Shown piece by piece: positions 35,787-44,520 of a stretch of 64,000 bases of DNA (position 1 is its first letter; every line of letters begins with the position of its first letter). The notes beneath the pieces are model-generated. The model had not been told where the DNA came from. It saw nothing but the letters and a program-made list of their open reading frames with translations, and searched no databases. Source of the DNA: CAXXIC01 sp964534355 (GTDB lineage: Bacteria; Bacteroidota; Bacteroidia; Bacteroidales; UBA7332); NCBI GenBank assembly GCA_964534355.1, contig CAZHNZ010000002.1, positions 1-64,000 on the forward strand, in the 5' to 3' direction. Position numbers and translations under genes: made by a program.

Positions 35787-35821
35787 GTCTGCCAAATCAT
35801 GTATTTGGCAGACTTTTTTTT
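35787..35821 (+). terminator. Strong intrinsic terminator after the LruC-domain gene
   Basis: A perfect 11-bp stem, GTCTGCCAAAT (35787-35797) with ATTTGGCAGAC (35803-35813), a 5-base loop, then eight T residues (35814-35821). Confidence 0.97.
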
Positions 35822-35915
35822 ATTTAGTCATTCGCTGAGATGAATCGTATAATTATTGCTATTTTTTTCGTAAACTTGCACTACCAAACTTCCGATAAAA
35901 CCTAAATATCGAAAT

Positions 35916-37373
35916 ATGCAGAAATTTATTTGCAGAATTGCCATTCTATGTTCACTTTGGCTCAGCGTTATTAGTTGCACCAAAACGAATAAACAAACCG
36001 ATACTACGCTCGATTCTGATTCACTTACCAATATAAAAAAAAGAGGTAAGCTTCGAATTCTTACATTATATAGTTCAACCTCTTATTTTTTGTACAAAGG
36101 ACAACCAATGGGGTATGAGTATGAACTGGCTACTCGTTTTGCCGAATCTTTGGGTGTAGAAACTGAGGTAATTGTTGCGTCGAATGCAAAAGAGCTCACC
36201 CAAATGCTGCTCTCAGGCAAAGGTGATTTGGTTGCCTACAACATGCCTATTACGAATGAGCTGAAAGACAGTGTTATATATTGTGGAAGGCAATATATGA
36301 CGCATCAGGTGCTGGTACAACGAAAAGCAAAAAACGCCAAAATGCTGTCGGATGTAACTGAACTAATCGAAAAATCAGTCTATGTGCTGCGCGATAGCCG
36401 TTACGAAGAAAGATTACGAAACCTGAATGCCGAACTGGGCGGGGGGATTAAAAGCTTATCAATACGGAAAGATTCTCTGACCACCGAAGACTTAATAGAG
36501 ATGGTATCCAATTCAAAAATTGATTATACCATTGCCGACAATGATATTGCCTTGCTGAATAAAACTTACTATGGCAATCTGGACGTACATCTGAAAATCA
36601 GTTTTCCACAACGGCTTTCGTGGATGGTTGATAAAAAAAATCGAAAACTCTCTGATTGTCTGAACAAATGGTTCACCGAGAATGTAAAGAAAGGGGGATA
36701 TAAAGAAATTTCAAAACGGTATTTCGAACAAAGCAAACGGCCCTATGATCTGATTGTCCCGGTTATTACGAAAAATAAGATCTCAAAATATGATCCGATA
36801 TTCAGGAAGTATGCAGCAGGAATTGAGTGGGACTGGAAACTGGTGGCCGCCATTGCCTTCGTAGAATCAAAATTCAATTCCGAAGAAATATCATGGTCGG
36901 GTGCAAGAGGATTAATGCAGCTTATGCCCCGCACTGCAAATGCAATGGGCGTATATGGAAATACAATCTTTGATCCCGAAGCAAATATCAAAGGCGCTGT
37001 CAAATACATACGGATTCTGGAAAGACTTTTCTCAGATGTTAATAACAAATCAGACAAGCAGAAATTTATATTAGCAGCTTACAATGCTGGCATCGGACAC
37101 GTATATGATGCTCAGGCACTGGCCGAAAAGTATGGACAAAACAAAAATCGCTGGGACAAGCATACGGCTATATATATATCGCTCATGAGTAATCCTGAGT
37201 ATTACAACGACCCTGTCTGCAAATATGGTTATTTGAGAGGTGAAGAAGTATGCAACTACGTCAACAAAGTATTACACACATACAATTACTACAAAAGCAA
37301 AAACCTGAAAGATGAAAGAAAAAAGCCTTTACCAAAGTCCGGTAGGATTAATAGAAATAGAAGCAGAAAATAA
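35916..37373 (+). CDS. MltF-like membrane-bound lytic transglycosylase
   Basis: The 485-residue product is a probable lipoprotein (CSLWLSVISCTKTNK). Residues ~40-270 form a family-3 solute-binding domain (GKLRILTLYSSTSYFLYKGQPMGYEYELA), and residues ~295-440 an SLT transglycosylase domain with catalytic E317 in AFVESKFN, then SGARGLMQLMPRTANAMG and AAYNAGIGHV. This is the MltF layout, in which the binding domain senses peptidoglycan peptides and controls the cleaving domain. The C-terminus is very basic (DERKKPLPKSGRINRNRSRK) and is encoded by DNA shared with the next gene: the two frames overlap by 62 bases. Confidence 0.92.
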   Translation: MQKFICRIAILCSLWLSVISCTKTNKQTDTTLDSDSLTNIKKRGKLRILTLYSSTSYFLYKGQPMGYEYELATRFAESLGVETEVIVASNAKELTQMLLSGKGDLVAYNMPITNELKDSVIYCGRQYMTHQVLVQRKAKNAKMLSDVTELIEKSVYVLRDSRYEERLRNLNAELGGGIKSLSIRKDSLTTEDLIEMVSNSKIDYTIADNDIALLNKTYYGNLDVHLKISFPQRLSWMVDKKNRKLSDCLNKWFTENVKKGGYKEISKRYFEQSKRPYDLIVPVITKNKISKYDPIFRKYAAGIEWDWKLVAAIAFVESKFNSEEISWSGARGLMQLMPRTANAMGVYGNTIFDPEANIKGAVKYIRILERLFSDVNNKSDKQKFILAAYNAGIGHVYDAQALAEKYGQNKNRWDKHTAIYISLMSNPEYYNDPVCKYGYLRGEEVCNYVNKVLHTYNYYKSKNLKDERKKPLPKSGRINRNRSRK

Positions 37374-37779
37374 TGCTATTGTTTCACTTCGGTTTGTAAA
37401 TACTGAACCAACAAATACTGCTCTTCCACCACAACAACCTGTATTACCACAGGTTATAAAAGAATTGACGGAGTATTTTGACGGTAAACGAAAAGAATTT
37501 ACTGTAAAAACTGCAGCGTCCGGAACTTTGTTTCAGCAAAAAATATGGCAACAATTACAATTGATTCCTTACGGCGAAACAATAAATTACAGCAAAATAG
37601 CTCAAATGGCAGGAATACCCAAAGCGGCAAGAGCTGCCGGAAATGCCAATGGGAAAAACCCGATCTGTATAATAATACCCTGCCATCGTGTTATTAAAAA
37701 AGACGGGGAGACGGGAGGATATGCCTATGGAGAAGATCGAAAAAAATTTCTTTTGGATTTGGAACAAAAAACAATATAA
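37312..37779 (+). CDS. ogt: Methylated-DNA--protein-cysteine methyltransferase
   Basis: The 155-residue protein carries the active-site motif IIIPCHRVIKKDG, whose cysteine takes the methyl group from O6-methylguanine, and the helix-turn-helix stretch IPYGETINYSKIAQMAG. Length and layout are those of Ogt-type suicide repair proteins without an Ada domain. The start at 37312 is inside the 3' end of the transglycosylase gene in another frame (62-base overlap); the N-terminal MKEKSLYQSPVGLIEIEAEN is normal for the family, so the overlap seems real and the two are probably translationally coupled. Confidence 0.95.
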   Translation: MKEKSLYQSPVGLIEIEAENNAIVSLRFVNTEPTNTALPPQQPVLPQVIKELTEYFDGKRKEFTVKTAASGTLFQQKIWQQLQLIPYGETINYSKIAQMAGIPKAARAAGNANGKNPICIIIPCHRVIKKDGETGGYAYGEDRKKFLLDLEQKTI

Positions 37780-37905
37780 GCCTCTTCATTATTCCCCTAT
37801 TAATAACTCAAATGCCGAACTGAGCTAAAACAACTGAATATCTGACATTAAAAAAAAAGCAGATCCACGACAGGTGTCTTCCTCTACTTAACCTATAATT
37901 GACAC

Positions 37906-39084
37906 ATGATTTATAAAGAGTTTAACATAACAAAGATCAGTCAAACTACAATCATATTAATAACGGTAATCATATTTCTTTTTGTCCAAAACCTGAGGGC
38001 AAAAGAGAAAATTGAATTAGTAAACCTCACCATCTGGCACCCGTTATCATTACATAATTACCAAGCAGGTAAAAAAACTTTGCTTTCTATCGGTATGCCA
38101 CATTCTATTCAGGCAAACACGGGTGGATTAAACATCAATCTGCTGGCCGGATCAATCAAAGAGAAAATGAATGGGGTTTCTATTAACGGACTATTGAGCA
38201 AAATAGAGGAAGATTGCAGTGGTTTGGTTATTAACGGAATAGGCAACATCACAAAAGGAAAAACACGGGGTGCATCGCTTTCCGGCTATATCAACCTGCA
38301 TTTTGATTCGTCTAAAGGAATACAAATGGCCGGATTAAGTAATTTCAATGTAGGAAACACTAGCGGTGTACAATTCAGTGGAATACACAATTTTAGCGCA
38401 GGTGATATGCTCGGAATTCAACTAAGTGGTGGAATGAACATTTCGGCATCACATGTTTCGGGACTTCAGCTATCCGGCTTGTTTAATGCTTCGTTGGAGA
38501 ATATGCAAGGTGTACAACTAAGCATCGGCAACTATGCCCGTACCATCTACGGCACTCAAATAGGTATTTTTAATGCCGTAGGACGGGCTGCTAAGGGCGT
38601 ACAAATTGGGTTGATTAACTATGCATACGAAGAATCATCGCTGAAAATTGGCCTGATAAACGTATCAAAAGAGACTCATCTACAAACTTTGATATACAGC
38701 AGTAACAGTTCGTTTATCAACTTTGCTGCGCGATTTTCTAATAAACACTATTACAATCAGATTGGAGTTGGATTTCCTTCATTCTTATCCCCCAATACCT
38801 TTTCAGGAACCCTCAACTACAGAGCTGGATATTCAATACCCATCCGCTCATTGAAAATCAACAACGATTTGGGTTTTTCGCATATCTCGCTACGGGACAA
38901 AGAGAGTATTTCGGAAATGCCTTCGAAGCTATTTTCATTACAGGCGAGAACATCCCTACAATTAAAGATTATTGACCGGTTTTCGTTTTTTATAGCGGGA
39001 GGATATGAGTGGATTTCGAAATACAAGACCATCAGTACATACGATCATCAACCCATCGTAGAGTTTGGTATTACTCTTTTTTAA
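37906..39084 (+). CDS. Exported repeat protein, LA_2272-like surface repeats plus barrel-like end
   Basis: The 392-residue product has an N-terminal hydrophobic segment (ISQTTIILITVIIFLFVQ) that may be a signal peptide. Residues ~85-250 are imperfect repeats of about 16-20 residues with a core like GVQLSGLFN or GLQLSGLFN (GVSINGLLS, GIQMAGLSNF, GVQFSGIHNF, GTQIGIFNAV, GVQIGLINY), as in LA_2272-type surface repeats, and may stack as beta strands. The last ~130 residues alternate like outer-membrane strands and end in VEFGITLF. It is followed nine bases later by a DUF3943 gene. The function is unknown. Confidence 0.7.
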   Translation: MIYKEFNITKISQTTIILITVIIFLFVQNLRAKEKIELVNLTIWHPLSLHNYQAGKKTLLSIGMPHSIQANTGGLNINLLAGSIKEKMNGVSINGLLSKIEEDCSGLVINGIGNITKGKTRGASLSGYINLHFDSSKGIQMAGLSNFNVGNTSGVQFSGIHNFSAGDMLGIQLSGGMNISASHVSGLQLSGLFNASLENMQGVQLSIGNYARTIYGTQIGIFNAVGRAAKGVQIGLINYAYEESSLKIGLINVSKETHLQTLIYSSNSSFINFAARFSNKHYYNQIGVGFPSFLSPNTFSGTLNYRAGYSIPIRSLKINNDLGFSHISLRDKESISEMPSKLFSLQARTSLQLKIIDRFSFFIAGGYEWISKYKTISTYDHQPIVEFGITLF

Positions 39085-39093
39085 TTGATTAAT

Positions 39094-40560
39094 ATGAAAA
39101 CAAAATATTTTTACATCTTATTTTGTCTCTTTTCCTGCCATTTAGGAATGAAAGCCCAATATATACCCAAGATAAATACCTGGTACAAAGACACATCCGA
39201 TCATATACGCCCCTGGCAAACGGCTGCGACTATCATTGGAACAAATCTGAGCGTCTGGAGTTTTGACAAGTATGCCGTCAAAGCCGATTTTGCCCAAATA
39301 AGCAGAGAATCTATTCGGGATAATTTCAGAAAAGGATTTGTGTGGGACAACGATATGTTTTTGACCAACTTGTTTATGCACCCCTATCACGGCAATTTGT
39401 ATTACAATGCAGCCCGTTCCAATGGGCTAAACTACTGGCAATCTATGCCTTTTACTCTCGGAGGTAGCCTAATGTGGGAGATGTGTATGGAAACCGAACC
39501 ACCATCCATCAACGATATTTTCACAACTACCTTCGGTGGCATGGCATTGGGAGAAATCAATCACAGGCTATCCACGGCCATTATTGACGAATCGTCTCAC
39601 GGCTGGGCAAGAGCAGGTATGGAGTTTGCCGGTTTTTTGCTGGCACCAACAGCCGGCATTACCCGATTCATCAACGGCGATATGTTTAAATCAAAACCAC
39701 GCGGATACAAACGGAATTACCCCAAAATCCCGCTATACATCCAGGCAGGAATTGGCAGCAGCTTCAATGCAGAGGAGCTGAATCTGTTTAAAGGTATTTT
39801 CAGTCAAACCATAGATGTGCAACTTCAATACAACGATCCGTTTGAGATAGAAGAGTGCAAACCTTTTGATTTCTTCAAACTCAGCACTACTCTAAAGCTA
39901 TTTTCTAATCAGCCTAAAATAAGTAAAGTAAATGCAACAGCTCTGCTTTGGGGCCGAAATTATTCACCATATAAAAATCACAAAATGTTGATCGGGATAT
40001 TTCAGAATTTCGATTATTTCGATTCTGATACACTTTTCCACAATTCTACCCGTATTCCTTACAAGGTTTCAGCGGCAGCATCATTTGGCGGCGGACTGCT
40101 TTATGCTGCTAAGAATGAGCATAATACCATTGATATGAATTTAGGATTACACGTCAACGCAATACTGATGGGAGGTAGCCTAACGGACTACTATCGTATT
40201 TTAAACAGAAACTACAATTTGGGAAGCGGATTGGCGAGCAAAGCCTTTTCTGAAATCAGGTTTAGCAAAGTTGGTGCATTTTATTTGGGAGTAGATTTGT
40301 TCCATCTGTTTACCTGGAAGGGATATGAGCCCGGTAGTATTGACCCCAAAATGGTTACAGCCCATAATTTTAATGCACAGGGCGACAAAGGATTTTCGAA
40401 CCTGATAATAATAAATCCCCGCATGGAATTTTACGTAAGCAAGCAAATATCAGTAAACACCGATATTTATGCCCACCTACGCAATACCCATTACACCTAT
40501 TACAATGATATCAGATACAATACATTCGAGGTAAAAACAAGTATCATATACAAGTACTAA
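39094..40560 (+). CDS. DUF3943 outer-membrane protein
   Basis: The 488-residue product has a signal peptide (MKTKYFYILFCLFSCHLGMKAQ) and the DUF3943 features FVWDNDMFLTNLFMHPYHG and NDIFTTTFGGMALGE. The second half is strand-rich and ends in KTSIIYKY, suggesting a beta barrel or membrane-associated protein. I start at the ATG at 39094 rather than the in-frame TTG at 39085, which abuts the previous stop. It forms an operon with the repeat protein upstream. Its stop overlaps that of the convergent RNase R gene by three to four bases. Confidence 0.82.
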   Translation: MKTKYFYILFCLFSCHLGMKAQYIPKINTWYKDTSDHIRPWQTAATIIGTNLSVWSFDKYAVKADFAQISRESIRDNFRKGFVWDNDMFLTNLFMHPYHGNLYYNAARSNGLNYWQSMPFTLGGSLMWEMCMETEPPSINDIFTTTFGGMALGEINHRLSTAIIDESSHGWARAGMEFAGFLLAPTAGITRFINGDMFKSKPRGYKRNYPKIPLYIQAGIGSSFNAEELNLFKGIFSQTIDVQLQYNDPFEIEECKPFDFFKLSTTLKLFSNQPKISKVNATALLWGRNYSPYKNHKMLIGIFQNFDYFDSDTLFHNSTRIPYKVSAAASFGGGLLYAAKNEHNTIDMNLGLHVNAILMGGSLTDYYRILNRNYNLGSGLASKAFSEIRFSKVGAFYLGVDLFHLFTWKGYEPGSIDPKMVTAHNFNAQGDKGFSNLIIINPRMEFYVSKQISVNTDIYAHLRNTHYTYYNDIRYNTFEVKTSIIYKY

Positions 40561-42716
40561 TCGACCAAAGTAAAGTCTAGCTGTTTACGCTCGAGATTAG
40601 CTCTTGCCACCTGTATCGTCACTGCATCTCCCAAACGATACACTTTTTTGTTTCGTCTACCGATTAAACAGTAATTTTTGTTATCAAATTCATAATAATC
40701 GTCATCCAAATCACGAATAGGCACCATGCCTTCGCATTTATTCACATTGATTTCGACATAAAATCCCCATTCGGTAACACCTGAGATTACACCGTCAAAG
40801 GTCTGTCCGAGTTTATCGCTCAGAAACTCTACCTGTTTGTATTTGACCGAAGCACGCTCGGCATTGGCCGATAGCTGCTCCATATCTGAGCAATGCTTAC
40901 ACATTGCTTCAAATTTAACAGCATCTACCGATCTGCCACCCGATAAATAACGTTCCAATAACCGGTGAACCAACAGATCCGGGTATCGACGAATTGGTGA
41001 TGTAAAATGGCTATAATATGGAAAAGCTAATCCATAATGGCCAATATTCTCGGTCGAATATACGGCTTTTGCCATAGCTCGTATGGCAATTTTTTCGATT
41101 AAATCCTCTTCATTTTTCCCCTGTACCTGATCTAGTAATTGATTAATTGATTTCGACACATCAGATTTACTACCCTGTGTGCGAAGCTTGTATCCAAAAC
41201 GGCGGATAAACTCAGCGAAATTCTCCATTTTTTCGGGATCAGGCACATCGTGTATCCGATAAACAAACGTTTTAGGTTTCACCGATTTGGGTTTATTTCC
41301 TATTAATTCGGCAACCGTTCGATTGGCCAAAAGCATAAACTCCTCAATTAAATGATTCGAGTCTTTTGTTACTTTAAAATAGACACTCAAAGGCTTTCCC
41401 TTTTCATCAATTTCAAATTTCACCTCGTATCTGTCGAAATTGATTGCCCCTGCTGCAAATCTTTTTTTCTTTAATATCTTAGCTAAACGATTCAATGACA
41501 ATATTTCCTCTTTATAATCTCCATCTCCGGTTTCAATCACAGCCTGAGCCTCTTCGTAGGTAAATCTACGATTCGAGTTTATGACAGTCCGACAAACCCT
41601 CGAAGTCAAAACTTCTGCCTGATCGTTTATTTCAAATACTGCCGAGAAACAAAGTTTATCTTCGTTTGGTCGCAACGAGCAAAGCCCGTTCGACAATGAC
41701 TCAGGTAGCATCGGTATTACCCTGTCAACTAAATAGATAGAAGTTGCCCTTCCATAAGCCTCTTTGTCAATTATTGAATCGGGCCTGACATAGTGCGAAA
41801 CATCCGCAATATGAACGCCCACTTCATATACACCATCTTTCAAACGTCTGAACGACAGCGCGTCATCAAAATCCTTTGCATCTTTGGGATCAATGGTAAA
41901 AGTAACTATATCTCTGAAATCCTCTCTTTTAGCAATTTCTTCTGTATCAATTATCACCGGAATTTTATCAGCTGCTTTCTCTACCGCTTCAGGATACTTG
42001 TAGGGCAATCCAAACTCTGCCAGAATGGCATGCATTTCACTATCATTTTCTCCGGCAAAACCAAGAATATCAATCACTTCACCGTGCGGATTCTTTGCTC
42101 CTTCGAGCCACTCAATAATACGAACGACCGCTTTCTGTCCGGTTTTTCCACCCTTAAGTTTATCTTTGGTTATAAAAATATCGTTAGCCAGTTTTTTGTT
42201 TTCAGTTATCAAAAAAGCATAATTTGGTTGCACCTGCAATACACCAACAAAAATCTGTGGAACACTTTCCAAAATAGTAACCACCTCACCCTCAGGCACA
42301 GCACCCTGTCGTTTGGCATAAAGCATAGCCTCCACCTTGTCGCCACTCATTGCACGGTGTGCATTTCTTTCAGCTACGAAAATTGGCTCGCCTCCATCTT
42401 CCGGAATAATCTGATTCTTACCATTGCTCTTTCGCTCAAAAATACCAATCACCATTTTACCTCTGCTAAGGAACTTAAACTTACCCGGAGCTACTTCGGC
42501 CAGTACATCATCCTGCGTGAGGTATGCCAGAATATCCACCAACATCTCTTTTTGTGGCGAAGTACGCAAACCAATGGCATGTGAAATTTGCTTATAGTTG
42601 AATGCTCTTTTTGAATCACTGCTCAGAAAATCCAGTGTACGTCGCACGATTTCATCTTTTTTCATGCGTTGGGCCCTTGTCGAAGGTCTTTTCTCTTTTT
42701 TGTTTTTTTCGGCCAT
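40557..42716 (-). CDS. rnr: Ribonuclease R
   Basis: About 719 residues with the RNase R order: N-terminal winged-helix region, two OB/cold-shock-like domains (GKFKFLSRGKMVIGIFERK), the RNB catalytic domain (FTIDPKDAKDFDDALSF, whose aspartates bind magnesium) and a C-terminal S1 domain (FDGVISGVTEWGFYVEI). It degrades structured RNA 3' to 5' and takes part in rRNA and tmRNA quality control. A start at the ATG ending 42716 (MAEKNKKEKRP) is preferred over an upstream one that adds a hydrophobic MSKFVLYIIKKI. The gene is alone on its strand. Confidence 0.95.
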   Translation of the reverse strand: MAEKNKKEKRPSTRAQRMKKDEIVRRTLDFLSSDSKRAFNYKQISHAIGLRTSPQKEMLVDILAYLTQDDVLAEVAPGKFKFLSRGKMVIGIFERKSNGKNQIIPEDGGEPIFVAERNAHRAMSGDKVEAMLYAKRQGAVPEGEVVTILESVPQIFVGVLQVQPNYAFLITENKKLANDIFITKDKLKGGKTGQKAVVRIIEWLEGAKNPHGEVIDILGFAGENDSEMHAILAEFGLPYKYPEAVEKAADKIPVIIDTEEIAKREDFRDIVTFTIDPKDAKDFDDALSFRRLKDGVYEVGVHIADVSHYVRPDSIIDKEAYGRATSIYLVDRVIPMLPESLSNGLCSLRPNEDKLCFSAVFEINDQAEVLTSRVCRTVINSNRRFTYEEAQAVIETGDGDYKEEILSLNRLAKILKKKRFAAGAINFDRYEVKFEIDEKGKPLSVYFKVTKDSNHLIEEFMLLANRTVAELIGNKPKSVKPKTFVYRIHDVPDPEKMENFAEFIRRFGYKLRTQGSKSDVSKSINQLLDQVQGKNEEDLIEKIAIRAMAKAVYSTENIGHYGLAFPYYSHFTSPIRRYPDLLVHRLLERYLSGGRSVDAVKFEAMCKHCSDMEQLSANAERASVKYKQVEFLSDKLGQTFDGVISGVTEWGFYVEINVNKCEGMVPIRDLDDDYYEFDNKNYCLIGRRNKKVYRLGDAVTIQVARANLERKQLDFTLVD

Positions 42717-42938
42717 AATCTTCTTTATTATATATAACACAAACTTAGACATTATTTTTCAAATAAAACTTTTTAATGCCCATTTATTTCTCATTCTTCA
42801 ATGCTTTATCTGAAACTAAATAATTTGACTCCTTTGAAGAGAACAAAAAAAGTTAAATACACAACAGAGCTGATGGGGAACAACCGAACAAAAACGGTTT
42901 TTATCTATCTTTGAAAGATTATAATTAATTATTTTAAT

Positions 42939-44336
42939 ATGAAATCAAAAATTGCCCTGATTTGCCTGATAATAATCTTATTTTCGTGCAAAAAAGATGA
43001 ACCGGCGGTTGTAGCCGAAAAAACGGAAAATGAAAAAGCCAACGAGTGGATATACAATACAATGAAACATCATTATCTTTTTTACAAAGATATACCGGCT
43101 ACAACATCTCTTGATTTCAAGAAAGATCCGGAAGTTTTTTTTCCATTACTACTTTCACCACAGGAAAAAGGCTCCCGAAGCTATTATTTTTCCTATATCG
43201 AAAAAAAAGATGCCCTAAAAGTCTCTGAAACCAAGGATCAATACGGTTTTGAGTATTATATTTATGATTTAGGAAACAGCTCTTTTCCATACGTCATACG
43301 TATAGCATATGTAATGCCTGGCTCACCGGCAGATAAATCCGGCATTAAACGGGGCGATTGGTACTACTCTGTAAACGGTCAATTAATAAACGAAAATATA
43401 TACGAACAACTAATCTCCGGTTCTGCCAAAACACTGGGGAAATGCACTCTTTCATTAATATCTAAAAATATTTATGTAACACCAACAAGTTCTGTTAATC
43501 TTCAGGCATCAACGTCGTACATCGAGAATCCTATTTTGCTTGACTCCGTTTATATATCCTCAGATAATCAGAAAATAGGATACCTGATTTATAATAGCTT
43601 TTCTACCGGTCCAAACGGATTTGATGACAAACAGTATGAGACTGAACTTAAAAATTGCATTTCGCAGTTTAAGTCACAAAACGTACAAAAACTGATACTT
43701 GATCTTCGGTACAACGGAGGAGGATATCTTTCTACTTGTAAGCTTCTCACAAGTATAATTTTGCCCGCCACAAATTTAGGTAAACTGATGGCTATAGAAG
43801 AATATAACGATATCCTGACAAAAGAATATTCTGCAGAAGATCCTGAATACAACAAAATGTATTTTCATACAAAAAGTGAAGTTGAAACATACAACCTTAA
43901 TCTAACATCTCTGACGGTAATTACCAGTAGCTGGACAGCTTCTGCCTCCGAGCTAGTAATAAATTCCCTTCGTCCGTATATGACTGTTACTCAATTGGGC
44001 ACAACAACGGTTGGCAAAAACATGGGATCGTACGAAATAACAAGTGAAACCTATAGCTATAGTTTACATCCAATTACCATTAAAATATTCAACAGCGCTA
44101 ATGAGTCTAACTATAGTAACGGCTTTACACCCGCTACAGAAAACATTTTTGATGAAACCAAAATGATTGACAACTTTTACCCGTTAGGTGATAGTCGCGA
44201 ATGGTTATTAAACAAGGCATTTACTACCATAGGGGTTACGTCATTTAAGTCTGCTGTTGTATCTTCCGGATTGGATATTTTTTCAAACATCAGCAGTTCA
44301 TTTAACAAAAAAAATAAAGGGCTAATTTTGAAATAA
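42939..44336 (+). CDS. S41-family (C-terminal processing) peptidase lipoprotein
   Basis: The 465-residue product is a lipoprotein (LICLIIILFSCKKDE; Cys ~17). A PDZ domain occupies about residues 110-175 (VMPGSPADKSGIKRGDWYYSVNG), and the S41 serine-protease core follows, with VQKLILDLRYNGGGYL, the Ser motif SSWTASASELVINSL, and the likely catalytic lysine in TTVGKNMGSYE. Relatives trim or degrade envelope proteins. A -7 element, TATCTTTG, lies at 42906-42913. No partner gene is evident. Confidence 0.9.
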   Translation: MKSKIALICLIIILFSCKKDEPAVVAEKTENEKANEWIYNTMKHHYLFYKDIPATTSLDFKKDPEVFFPLLLSPQEKGSRSYYFSYIEKKDALKVSETKDQYGFEYYIYDLGNSSFPYVIRIAYVMPGSPADKSGIKRGDWYYSVNGQLINENIYEQLISGSAKTLGKCTLSLISKNIYVTPTSSVNLQASTSYIENPILLDSVYISSDNQKIGYLIYNSFSTGPNGFDDKQYETELKNCISQFKSQNVQKLILDLRYNGGGYLSTCKLLTSIILPATNLGKLMAIEEYNDILTKEYSAEDPEYNKMYFHTKSEVETYNLNLTSLTVITSSWTASASELVINSLRPYMTVTQLGTTTVGKNMGSYEITSETYSYSLHPITIKIFNSANESNYSNGFTPATENIFDETKMIDNFYPLGDSREWLLNKAFTTIGVTSFKSAVVSSGLDIFSNISSSFNKKNKGLILK

Positions 44337-44520
44337 AATATCCAATCAGAATATGCATATCATTGAATATTTTACATACCTTTGTCTTCATCTTTTGTGA
44401 TCTTTTTCCGGGGCATATTTTGACAAATATCATATATTCTGAATCGGGCAAAAATCTCTATATTTAGATAATAATTAAGCTCTTTAGGTATAATCTTTTG
44501 AAATAAAACACACAGACAAG

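Noticed and set aside
41793..42584. 263-residue plus-strand frame inside rnr
   Set aside because: Antisense to the conserved RNB and OB regions of RNase R; low-complexity sequence without domain features.
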